NCBI GenBank assembly: GCA_002914805.1
Contig: JXTB01000308.1
Coordinates: 301,773 to 365,772 of the forward strand
DNA from: Parasponia andersonii
Lineage: Eukaryota > Streptophyta > Magnoliopsida > Rosales > Cannabaceae
Direction of reading: 5' to 3'
DNA: 64,000 nt
Part shown: one piece after another, positions 48,509 to 60,410 of the stretch
Layout of the letters: each line of letters starts with the position of its first letter
Position numbering within the stretch: position 1 is the first letter of the stretch
The notes under the pieces: generated by a model
What the model was told of the DNA's origin: nothing
The model's database searches: none
Seen by the model: only the letters and a program-made list of their open reading frames with translations
Program-made: the position numbers and the translations under genes

Positions 48509-51500
48509 CTAAACACATGGAAGCTCAGGTATTTTTGTTGGCAGCCAAGGATGCACAATAGTAAAGACAGAACTACAATACTTAAACATCATGAAATCAC
48601 GATATGGAACATCACAAATCTTTTCGAAGCTGTCTCTCTTGACGTGGTATCTGTTTAAACCACTTTCGCCAGTGTCATCACCATCAGACTCCCTACTTCC
48701 CCGAGGAAGATTGCATATGAAGAAAATCACATCACCGTCTTCTGGATGAAGACCAAGAAAAAACCCAACAATTAATTTGTCGGCTTTCTTAACTTCAACA
48801 TCGTGCACCAAAAGCCAATTATCATCATCATCATCACCAACATGATCATGATCATTATCGTAATGGCTCAGATCATTCAGTTCCCAAGATTTCAAAGACC
48901 AGCGACGAGAGTTGGGTACAAAATCCGACAGCCGCAGTCGCCCTTGAACCACTCCAAGACGTGCATATAAAAACATGTCAACCTCGGGAGAAGGGATCTC
49001 ATCAGGCAACCTAATCAACCGGCACAGCCCCTCTAATTCCGCCTCATCCTTGAACGGATTCAAGGCTAAATTTCCTGTCTAACTACAATGACGTGTCTTT
49101 CCTGTCACGACCGAAAATCTAAGACTTAAGTGAAAATAGCGATAAATAATAGTTTCTAAAATTTCAGAAAAATTTAAGTACTTGAAATTTAAACTTTAGT
49201 ACTCAAAAGTAAGTAAATTACAAGATTGGATAAATTTGACAATCAAGTTATCTACCAATTTTAAAATTTCTAAGAAATTCTTCATTTTAAGTTTAGCGAA
49301 ATTCCTAATTAACTACTTTAAAAACTTTTGTTATTTCATGAAGTTTAATAAAACAGTTTAATTTAAAACTAGATCCAATGTTCAAATAGTTTACCTAAAA
49401 TCACTTTATTTTCTAAGTACTTGATTTAATAATAAAAATCATTCTCATACATCCGCTCAGTAAATATGCTACTATTGACTAAATAAATTTTGATTTAGAA
49501 ATTATGAATTGATACAGAGTACAAACCAACCAATGAAGAGGATTGGAACTGCAAGCATATGCTAAACATGCTTGCCAGGCCACCAGAATAATTACCACAA
49601 AATAAATCAACACCTGAAAAGAGGAGGACGTATAGAGATTAGCATGTGCATACTCTGTAGAAATTCAATTATTTTTTTTGTTGTAATTTTATCAAACTTG
49701 CATGGTTAATACCTTTTCCAAAATCCATTTATAGATTAAGTATAAAATAATTAATATCCACAGTAGTCACATATTTAAACCAAAAACAAAAATATATATT
49801 TGTACATATCATAAATCAACCCATTTCATGAGCTCACACTCTCTCATCATAAACTAGAATAATTCGTACTACATGTACTAAGTACTCTTTGTCTGATAAC
49901 TATCCCAGAAAGCTGTAGGGACACCTATGTGTCTAGCTTACCAAACCGAAGGGGCAACCGAATGCTTATACTAACCGAATTAGAATAATCAGAAAAAATT
50001 CCTTACTGGTTTACGGGCTCTCACCGAAGGTGGATATACTAGTTCACCTATTACAATACCACGATGCCTAAGATGTGTCTCATGTGTGATCCTATGGTAT
50101 GTACAACATGTAATAAGATATATATAATAACCATGCAGAATGTAACTAAACAATACTTTAAAACTCCGCTTGACATTATTCTGGAATTTACTGTATCTTG
50201 GGTAGGAAATCCACTAAATCACCGAAGATCACAATTTTATAAATATGTATGGAAGTCACACAATCTAATTTCAGAATAATCTAAGATTTTCCAACAGTTC
50301 ATTAAAATATTATTTAATTAATATTTTTTCACAAAATAGTCATAAGGTAAATTTTAAATTAAATCATGTATAAAACTAGATAATTGAACTCTTATCTCAA
50401 TTGAGTATCCAAATAGTACTACAGAGCTATGAAGAAAGTTTAGCATTATTTGGGTGTTGTTTAGAAAATCGGGCGTCGTTTTCAAACCTTTGATCGATAG
50501 GTTTGAAAACTCGTTTTTCAATCGGAGCTTCAGATCATAAAACAGATTTCACCAATGAATTCAAGGTACCCAAAAATACTAGGTTAGATATGTAGTTTGA
50601 TCGATTCACGCTCGAACCGAACCCGAACCTATAGCACGTAAAATGAGACTATTCACGAACCTCGAAATTTATGCCATTTCGAAATATAGCGATATTATAT
50701 ATCAAAATCCGTTTCTCATCCTAATTAAATCCAAATTTGAAATCAAAAATCAATTTTGTGATCCTGAGTGATAAACAGGCTCTAAATTCAAGAATTACAA
50801 AACTGTCTCTTTCCGGAATTAATTTGAAAAAAGCTCCTTTTTACAAAGTATTTAGAAAAATATCATCTTTGTTGTTTTTTTGAATAAATATCACCTTTTT
50901 GAAATAGTTCAGAAAAATCATTATCATATAATTATTTAGAAAAATGTCACTTTTGAAAATATTTAAAAAATATTAATTTTACTGATTATTTGTAAAAATA
51001 TCATTTTCGCATACATATTTAGAAAATGATAGTTTTCTAAGTTCAGCTCAAAGCCCACATTGAATAATAAACAGACTTCAATTCTATATTATTCAGTTTT
51101 GTAGATATATAATTTTTGTCTCTAATTAGAAAAATATCATATTTTTTAATTTGAGATTTTTCTATAATCAAATATTATTTTAACACAAAATTACTATATT
51201 TATTTATGATTCAATCCCTCGAGGGAGAGCAAACCATTGTTTGGTTAGCGGATTGCAAATAATGTGGCGACTCTCTCGCCCTACGAGAACTAGTAATAAG
51301 TCGTCGCATGACGATATTATCATCGGATCCCGCAAACCCAAAAATTCTAAATAACTTCTATTATCGTCACTCTATTGTACTCGTTTTTCTCCATGCAGAA
51401 TCTTTGATTTCTTGGATAACAAGTTAGCTGTTGTCGTATCATATAATGGCAAGAACACGGAACTATAAGGCAGTGGGTTTGTTAAGAAAATAGTATAAGG

Positions 51501-51749
51501 CAGTGGGTTCGACCCAGAAAGTTGTCGCTTTTGGCGGTGATGGTGATTGAATGTGTTGCTGAAATATAATCGACAGCGAAAGATGAGAGAGAACCAACGC
51601 TTGCAAACAAGGCCACATTGGACTACACATCGGTAATCAGGGAGTCGGATCAATATCTCGACTAGTAGATCATCATTGCTTATAACAAGCGACATCAATT
51701 TGGATATTGCTGATGCTGTTGTAGTTTCTGAGTGTGGTACTGTTTTCAT
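48509..51749 (-). pseudogene. F-box gene copy 1, broken by a stop codon and an LTR insertion
   Basis: F-box proteins bind SKP1 in SCF ubiquitin ligases and pick targets. The N-terminal part (51749-51375) has the F-box: LVISNDDLLVEILIRLPDYR, then CGLVCKRWFSLIFRC. A single in-frame TAG at 51372-51374 follows; the same frame then continues to 51207 with ISSCDDLLLVLVGRE and IICNPLTKQWFALPRG, a typical hinge into an F-box-associated domain. There the LTR copy B (49103-about 51200) interrupts it. The C-terminal part resumes at 49063 and ends at 48509: RLIRLPDEIPSPEVDMFLY, DFVPNSRRWSLKSWELNDLS, WLLVHDVEVKKADKL, TIVHPWLPTKIPELPCV. The middle, present in copy 2, is missing. Clearly a pseudogene. Confidence 0.88.
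49103..51200 (-). repeat. LTR-family copy B, 5'-truncated, inside F-box copy 1
   Basis: Its 3' end (minus strand) is TCGTGACA at 49103. It carries the family block around 49830-50100 (CATGAGCTCACACTCTC, GGGCTCTCACCGAAGG, ACCGAATGC) and the AT-rich 'aaaaatatcatttt' part, but lacks the GC-rich leader region, so the other end is truncated near 51200. No target duplication is recognisable. Confidence 0.8.
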
Positions 51750-52732
51750 CGCAAATCTAATTAAGTGTAATTATTAAATACGAATTAAGGAAGATTATTC
51801 ATTCCATTAAAAAAAAAAAAAAGAAAGGAAAAATTATTCTAATAAGATAATTAGTTAAAACTCCGAATATATCTTTCCGGACAAAAGTTTATTTGAATCA
51901 CTTTCCTGATCTCTCTTCTTAGCAAATTAAAATATTAAAAAAAAAAAATCGAGAAGAAGGGTAAATCATTTTTTCCCTTTTTCAGCGCTAAACATGTCTT
52001 GCATTTTGAAAATTATAATAGAAACATTTGAATTTGGATGTTGTTTCCAAATCCCCTCTTTGTCGATATAATTTTAAAAGTGATAAAGTCAAAACATAAT
52101 TTTTTTTTAAAACAACTAAAACTCCTTGAAAAAAAAAATTCGGCCAAAAATATATCCTTTTTGAGAATTAGTACTTATTCTAACCAACTTTTGAAGGTGT
52201 ACAAACAATCCTTTAGACACCACACGTACAGTTTCAAAAGTTATAAGTTAACTTGCTGTAATCCTGTCGATGCGATATTTGGAGTTAATTAGTAGTGGAT
52301 TTTCTTGATTACGACACCAAAAAAAAAAAAAAGGTGTACTTCCAAAGTTCAGAATACATGCTGGATATTATGTAGGGTTAACTGCCAAAAAAAGAAAAAA
52401 AAAAACTTTGAAGTTTGACAGTTTTGTAACTTAAACTCTAGTCTAGTTTCTACCTAAACCCTTATATTTTGAAATTTGTACTCTGCATCCATATTTTTGC
52501 AAATCTATTTTCCAAAAAATTGCGAATTTAGACTTTGAAAATGCTATTTTTGTTTCCAAAGAGTTATAGTTACAAAAAAATCATTTACGGTAACATAGAT
52601 TATTAAAAATACGAACGTACGGTACAATTTTTTTGAATTTCAAAATATAAATGTTATTTTTGTTCCAAACAGTTAAAATAGTTACAAAAAAATCATTTAC
52701 GGTAACATAAATTATTAAAAATATAGATAGGA
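51750..52732. other. Upstream region of F-box copy 1
   Basis: Presumed former promoter of the F-box gene, AT-rich. 52500-52732 contains a diverged tandem repeat with AAAAATCATTTACGGTAACATA twice, period about 125 bp (near 52571 and 52688); the second unit is split by the solo LTR at 52733. Confidence 0.6.
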
Positions 52733-55180
52733 TGTCATGACCCAAATCTCGGGGTAGTGGCAGAAGGAAATTTTTTTTTTTTTTTTTCTAGTAGACCTAT
52801 TCCACAGTTTATAGTCACCAATAAATACAGACTGAAAAATTTTAAGGAAAATTAAATTCTCAGTTATATCACTAAATAACATCATTCACACCTCAATATC
52901 ACACTAGAATGGCATATATAATTACAGACATTTTCAAAATAATACACTAAAAAAAAAATGCTAGTAATATGCCTTATTTAACAAGACTTAAAACACGGGT
53001 CTTGCATTCACACTCCTAGCATACCAAGTTTTAAATTACAAAAAAAAAAAGTAACTTCTTAATCCGCTTGCTGACCGTCAATGTCACACTAGACACCACT
53101 TGTGGAGAAAATAAAGGAGGGATGAGCATAAATTGCCCAGTGGATTACCCAATTTACCTTTTGGGAAAACCCTTTATAAATCTCAAAACATCTGCATGGT
53201 TAGTGGTAACGGAAAGCATTTCTATAAATATTGAGGATTTAAATCATTTATAGAAAATCATGCTAAAAACCAAAACCAAGTATATATCTAGGTTAAAACC
53301 GATAGAAAACCATAATAAAATAATTATAGTGCACAATCCATAAATCAAACACATCACATGAGTTCTCATCACAAATAGAGCCACTTATACTACTTGTATT
53401 GAGTGCTCTCTGCCTGATGTCTATCTCAGAAAATCGGAGGGACATCCATGTGTCAACTCCTACCGAATCGGAGGGGCACCGAATGCTTATGCCTACCGAA
53501 TGGAGATAGTCAGAAAACAAACCCTGCGCGGGTTTATGGGCTCTCACCGAATGCGAGTATATTAGTCTGCCTACTATAACACCGTGATGTCTAAGGCGAC
53601 TCTCATGCATGATCATATGAAATGTGCGATATATATAGAGTCTCAAACAACCATGCAATAGTATAACATTCTAGACATGCTCTGATTTTTAATTAAAACC
53701 CATTTTGTACTTTAAAAACCAAAAGTACAGTTTCCATAGTTTTACAAAAATCCAAGTATGAAAAATCGTATAAAATCATATTTAAAAATATCTAGAGCAG
53801 TCTACAATATTTCACAAATTCATAGTTCATGAAAATAATTATTCAAATAGTTCAATTTAATAAAATCACGAAATTTCATTTTTCAGAATAAATTCAAATT
53901 TTAATGAAAATAACATAAAACAAGGAAATTGAATCCCCTATCTCGAATTAGTGATTATGTTGAGCTAACGACGCTGGAAATATCCTCAATTGATTACTGG
54001 GTTGTTCGGACAGTTGTTTTCGAATCTCGTCACGTTTACTTAAAAAGTTGACTTTTCAAATGGAGCCTTGGATTGAGAAACTGAGATTAGTTCTGAATTC
54101 AGAACACCTAAAAACGTTGGTTTAGACATAAAGTTTGTCAAAAATGGGCCCCGGTACCGGACCGGCCCGTGGCACGCAAAACGGTGTAAATCACGAGATA
54201 TTTCTCGATTTTCGTGCCACTTCGGAAAATAGTGGTATTTTATATCAAACTTTATGCCCCAATGTCACTGAGTCCAAATTCGAAGTCAGAATTCAATTTC
54301 GAGGTCCCTAACAAAAAATGGGCTCAAAAATCCAAAAATTATAAAAATACCACTTTATGAACGTATTTAGAAAAATACCACAATTTCATCCTGATAATTA
54401 ACTACCTTCCGGTTATCGTTTTAACACTTAAAAATCATGAAATTTCATGTTTCAAACTCCTCTATCACGTGGTAAAATTTTCTCGGAAAAAATAACTCAA
54501 TTCTGAAATAATTACGAAAATACCACAAAATTTAAATATTAAAATATTGCTACAGTATACAATTTCTCACCGGAGCCGAGTTAGAGGCTGAGGATGGTCG
54601 GAAAACAAAGCTGGAGCCGAGACGAATCCAACGGTGGCAGTCGTGCGGTGATCGGACGTCGGACGGCGGCACGGCGGGCGAAAAACCGTCACGGTGGCGC
54701 GATCTTCCGGCTGAGATTTCTCTGGCGGTGGGTGGCAGTTCACGGCAGCAGCACCTGGCGCTAGTTCATCGGCGTCTTCTGGTCACGGCGGATCGGCGCG
54801 TCTGGCACGACGGCGGGCGGTAGAGGCTCGGCGGAACAGTGTCCGAGAGGGGTATTTTTTGGGGGGTTTCTTGGAGAAGAAAGGAAAAATTGGGGGTTTT
54901 TATACAATTTTTCAAAAACTGTAGCAGTGGGACACGTGGCATAATCTGATTTGGGATTTTAAAAAATTCTTTTATTTTAGTCCCTCTTTAATCACACTTT
55001 TGCCCCCAATTTGAAATTACTTTTTTACATATACCCCAAAAGTACCTAGACTTTATCTTGTCTAGATTCAACACCAAATTTATTTTTGATTTGTATTTAA
55101 TTAATTCAAAAATACAAAATTATCAAATTACTCTTGAAGCAAAATTACTCAATTACCCTTACAAAATTTGGGATTTTACA
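52733..55180 (-). mobile_element. Solo LTR (family copy C), complete
   Basis: 2448 bp. In element orientation it begins TGTAAAATCCCAAATTTTG and ends GGGTCATGACA. It is flanked by TAGGA (52728-52732) and CAGGA (55181-55185), four of five bases the same. The sequence on both sides joins into one unit of a local tandem repeat (GATAGGA / GGATAAATTTTTTGAATTTC), so the empty site can be read directly. There are no internal retroelement genes and no second LTR, which defines a solo LTR. Between the ends is a GC-rich region (54560-54840, reversed) like a leader and the family block at 53400-53640. Confidence 0.88.
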
Positions 55181-56118
55181 CAGGATAAATTTTTTGAATT
55201 TCAAAATATGAGGACGAATTTTTACAGAAACTAAAACATGAGCTTTAAATTGAGAGAAGGTCAAACTTTAAGGTATTGTTTTGCAATTAACTCTATTTTT
55301 TTTTTTTTTGAAAAGAACAGTTAACTCTATTATATAATATTACAAATACATGCTTATCATAATGGGATTGGGGAGCATAATATGCTAACTATATTCATCC
55401 ACTATGTACTCTTTGTTTGATGTAAAACGGCCAGTTTCTGAGGGTTGTAATATGCTTGTGGTTAGAGTGTTACCGATCCAAACCAAAGCGATCAACTGAT
55501 CAATCCAATTCAGTGGAAACCAATCCAATTCTCGAAAATTGAATATCCTGAGTCTTAATTAGATTAGATATATTTTAATTATATTTGTATTTTTGGCTTT
55601 GTATCTCTTAATATTGTCCTTAACTAGATTAAATTTAATAATTCTAACTCAACTAATTACGTAATATATTCATCTAATTTTCTCATAATAATTTGCTGTT
55701 TCTTTTTAGAAATATATTGGGAAAAAGCCAATAGTTTAGAAGCCAAGAGTTTTATTATGTAATACAAGTCTTTTATAGTTTTTAGTTTGAATATATTGGA
55801 AAAAAATTCTAAAAACATTTGTACACAACTGATTACAAAAAGCGGATATAATCCAATTACTAATTAGATTGAAGTGGATTAGATTAATTTTGCATTTATA
55901 TTGGATAATTGAATTAGATGCAATATGATCCAAATAAGTTAGATTTTAACCGATGAACAACCCTACTTATACATTGAGGTAGAGATCTTGGTTTGGCTGT
56001 ATGGGTTTGGCCGAATCTACAAAATTACACATTTATCCAATTATGGACTTGAGATTCATTCTTACTTGAGATTCAATCTTTCTTTAGAATTCTCGGCTTC
56101 TCGAGTAATGGTGGTACA
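55181..56118. other. Intergenic, AT-rich
   Basis: 55181-55290 finishes the tandem repeat split by the solo LTR. The rest is AT-rich; ATCCAATT/AATTGGAT phrases recur at 55500-55900. No gene seen. Confidence 0.5.
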
Positions 56119-58922
56119 TGTAAAATCTGAATCCTTTTAGCGGTAAAGCTGTAATTTTAAGCTTAGTGGCAATCTTGTAAATTGGATTTTTAGATTATTA
56201 AATTGAAAATATCTGCATTAATTTATTTGGGGGTCTACAGTTTAAAAATTTTGCTTAAAAGATCCCTAACTATCCCATCTTTCACAATAGAGGACCCAAG
56301 AGAGGAAACCGAGTTAGACACCACCACATCTGCCCAAACGCACCAGCCCGCGTCTCTCTCTAGTCACCGACGAAACTACTATGGTGGTCTTTCCTCGAAC
56401 GGTGCTTGGAGGACGAAGCTAGAGCACTACGAAGACAACGCCCACCATGACATATTCTGGCCAAAAATCGAACCTCTGGCATCATTTTCAGCCTCCGGCA
56501 CGTCTCAACTCCTTTTGAGCTCGTCGTCAATTCTTCATTGGCCATCAACCTCAACTCACTGTCACCGCCAGTGAGTATTGTCCAGATTTGGCAAATTTTT
56601 CTTTATTTTAAGATTGTGATATTTTTATAAATGTTTTGTAAACTAAATAATTAAATCAAAATAGTTATGTGCTGTGAAAGGAGATGTTGAGTTAAGAGAA
56701 AAATCTGATTTTATAGTGTTAAATAGTGACTAAAGGCGTGTTAATTTTGAATTGAAAAAAGTGGACTTTTTTAAAAAAAATTTAAAAAGTGATCTTTATG
56801 TAATTATTTAGGTTAGGTAATTAATTTATTTGAAGTAAATATACGAGGAAAAAAAGGATTAAAAATTATGAATAATTATGGTCGGTAAAAGTTAAAATGA
56901 TATTTGGAAGTAATGTTAATTTTTGAATTGAAAAATATGGCATTTTTCTATTTTAGAACGAAAAGTAAAAATTTTACAAAACTGAATAGAGTTGGGCTAT
57001 AGTCCTGTAACTATTCAGATTTGGACCTTTGGCTGAGATTGGAAAGTGCTACTCTCTGAATTATTATTGCAAAAATGACATTTCTTACAAATAATTAGTA
57101 AATTTTACACTTTTTCAAATAATTTTGACAGTAATATTTTCCGAAATAATTTTTTGATAGTAATTATTTCTGAAATATTTCAAAAAAATGATATTTTTGC
57201 AAGTAATCAGCGAAAATGATATTTTTCTAAGTACTTTAGAAAAGTGGATATTTTTCGAATTGATTTCCAAAAAATGGTGTTTATGTAATTATCGGATTTT
57301 TGAGCGTATCTAAAGCTAGGACTTCTAAACTGAGTTTTGATTTCGAATTTAGACTCAATGAGTTCGAAATATGAATTTTGATATAAAATATCACTATGTT
57401 GCATTGTGAAATGAAAATTTAAATGTAGTGGCACATATTGCATCGTTTGGTGTGCCACAAGTCGGTCCCGTATCGAGACCCATTTTTGATAAGATATATG
57501 TCTAATTTAGCATTTTTAGGTGTTCTGAATTTAGTGGTGACATCTATTTCTCTATTCGAGACTCCAATAGAAAAATCACTTTTTCAAATGGACTTATGAG
57601 GGTCCTTAAACTGTTGTTCAAACACATGAGTGACCAGTTGGAGTTTCTTCGAGCATTGTTAGTTTGGTATTGCTGCCATATCGAGGTACGAGTTCAATTA
57701 CCTGGTTTTATACATGCTTTAATTTAAATTATACATTATGACTATTTTGCAAAAAATCATGAATAAAATAATATTTTGATAAATTATTGAAAAATCTTGG
57801 ATTATTCTACAATTAGGCTGTATGATTTCTAAAAGTATTTGTAAAATTGAGATCATGGAGTGATTTAGCAGATTTGCTGTCCAAGGTATAATAAATTCTG
57901 GAATAATATCAAGTAGAGTTTTAAAGCATTGTTTGATTATGTTCTGCATGGTTACTAAATATATCTTGTTATATATTATACATATCATAGGATCACACAT
58001 GAGATACATCTTAGGTATCGCGGTGTTATAGTAGCAGACTAGTATACCCACCTTTGGTGAGAACCCGTAAATCTGTGCAAGATTTTTCTAATTAATCCCA
58101 CTTGGTAGGTGTAGGCATTTGGGTGTCCCTCCGATTTTCTGGGATAGGTATCAGACAGAGAGTACTTACTATACATAGTACAAGTTATTCTAGTTCGTGA
58201 TGAGAGGATATGAGCTCATGGGATGAGTTGATTTATGATATGTACAATCTTATGTTTCTGGTTTTGGTTTTGGTTTTACAATTATTCTGGATACCAATTA
58301 TTTTATTTACTTGGTTTATAAATTGGATTTTAGAAAAGGTATTAACCATGCAAGTTTGATAAAATTGTATCTATTCAAAATGTAATTGAATTTCTACTGA
58401 GCATGTGAATGCCCACCCTTCCCACTTCTCCTACTTTCAGGTGTATGTCTAATTAGAGTAGTAATTCCGGTGGTCAGATGAGCTATATAGTTTGTACACA
58501 TAGCTCTACCATAAATCACTGGTGGGTGTTTGTCATTTGTTATCCTTCTTTTCTTATTCAACTATATAGCTAAGTTTAGTAAATGGATGTATGAGGATGA
58601 TTTTCTTGTTAAATTGAGTATTTAAAACAATAAGTGATTTTGTGTAACACATTTTGGACATTGAACTAAATATTTTAGTTAAACTCAAATAATTAAAATT
58701 TATGATTTCTCAACAAGTTTTAAAAAAGATAGTTGAAAACTTTCTTAAACTTTGATGAGTTTTTTTTTTTATAAAATTAAAAATAATAAGTATTTTAATA
58801 AGGAATTTATAATAATTTAGGGATGAAAATGAAATTATCTAACACTCAATTTCTTTTAATATTTTATTATATTATTACTAAAAATTACTAAAAATCACAG
58901 TTTTTTATTTCTGGTCATGACA
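56119..58922 (+). mobile_element. LTR-family copy D, probably a solo LTR
   Basis: 2804 bp on the plus strand, from TGTAAAATCTGAATCC to CTGGTCATGACA. Flanks are GTACA (56114-56118) and CTACA (58923-58927), four of five the same. GC-rich leader-like region at 56280-56580; family block at 57960-58230 (CACCTTTGGTGAGAACCCGT, GGTGTCCCTCCG, GAGCTCATGGGATG); a pyrimidine stretch ending TTTCAG at 58440. The ORF at 56203-56574 lies over the GC-rich part and is not conserved in the other copies. Confidence 0.8.
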
Positions 58923-60237
58923 CTACATGTGATGAAACCAAATCGCTTTTTATCTTGCTGCGTTAGTGCATTGGCATACCATAAAAATTAAAGCCACCCA
59001 AGATGTATGTACTATATATATATATATATTAGGCCAAGATACTAAGAAATCATCTTTAGTCACCTATATATCCGTAGGATTTTAATGTATGTAATCAAGG
59101 AAAATATATTTATTTTTATTTTAATTGTGATAAAGAGGTTAGAGCTGATCTCACTTTACTATATATAGGTTAGACTTATTGCTAGTCTTGTGAACCGTAA
59201 AAGAAAAGAAATTAATCAAAACATGTTGTTTTCTGTAAATACAACAATTCAAACAAAGCAATTAGCAATTAGAGATGTCAAACAAGACGATACTGGATAT
59301 AAAAAGTAAGGCCCACTTGAACATGTTTGGTACGACCTTTTCATAATATTGTTGTACTTATGTTAACCAAAACTTAAAACTTCAGCCCAACATGACTTAT
59401 ATGCACAAGTACATCTTGTGCTCGTGCATGCTTAATTTAAGTCAATATCTTGCCAAGGACAATGAATCTAAATCAAAATTAATTGTCAATTAATTTGTAT
59501 TATTAAAAAGAAAATAAATATATTAATATCAGTTTAGCCGTGAGATCTGGCATTAATTTTCATTTAGTCAATGGTCCTATTTGGTAATAATTATAAGTAC
59601 TATTTATGTATTTCATGTTGTAAATTATAAAAGCAATTAATTAATATTTAAAAGGATCTAGTGCCGTGCTTTAATTTCATGTAGGATCGTGCTATATTTG
59701 TCTCGTGTTTATATCAAAATGCGGGTCGTATTGTCCCATAACATGGCCTTGCATAGCCCAGCACTTTGTGCATGCTTGGTACAACTCAAGGTGGTCACTT
59801 CGTGTTTTATCATGTTTGGCATGGATTTATTTCCATGTTGTGCCATCATACGTAGTGGGCAGTCCAATCCAATTGACGTATATTATTGTTGAAAATTTGA
59901 AATTTCTACTGGTCTAACATAAACAAAACTATATACATGTAGTACGTAATTGTACGTGGCATAATTGTTTTAAGTTGTGACCAGTAAGACAACACTAGTG
60001 ACAGTAGTGACTATATAGTTTCTTATTCTGCTCAAATTATTGTGGTTTTAGCCAATGTCATTCCTTTGGTAGAATCCTATGGAAACAAAAATGTGACAAC
60101 TTTATATGGCGAACACATTATAAAGAAATGCTAGGAATAACTGAGAAACTTCCAAGCAACAAGCAAATTACATCGAAGAAAGAAAAAGAATTATCAGGCT
60201 AAACTTCGGACATGATAACTTATAATTCACTACAAGA
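58923..60237. other. Downstream flank of F-box copy 2 with an extra insertion
   Basis: Matches 47690-48370 (see that entry) but has about 650 extra bases at 59270-59920. The extra part starts TAGAGATGTCAAACAAGACG, has GC-richer ends (GGCCCACTTGAAC; GGGCAGTCCAATCC) and looks like a non-autonomous hAT insertion, though end repeats are poor. (TA)n at 59014-59029. The ORFs near 59689-59917 lie inside the insertion and are not genes. Confidence 0.6.
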
Positions 60238-60410
60238 AATGAAAGCTAGTGCCATGACTTAACTCAAAAAGTTGTGATAATAGCCTATCACATTGTCGTT
60301 GCAATAATTTTTATTATACTTTGTAGCTATATAACTCAATTGCGGCGATTTTTCATGTTGTCGCAATATTATAGTATTGTCGTGACTTAACTTAAAAATA
60401 TTCAGAAATT
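60238..60410 (+). mobile_element. CACTA (En/Spm)-type end fragment
   Basis: CACTACAAGAAA at 60238-60249 is the classic terminus of CACTA elements. It is followed by subterminal-like repeats (CATGACTTAACTCAAAAA at 60255; CGTGACTTAACTTAAAAA at 60381; GTTGTCGCAATA). The opposite terminus (TTTCTTGTAGTG) was not found, so this is a fragment. It sits where homology to the flank of F-box copy 1 stops. Confidence 0.6.

Noticed and set aside
56203-56574. 123-codon plus-strand ORF
   Set aside because: Same reason: GC-rich part of LTR copy D, not conserved between copies, no domain.
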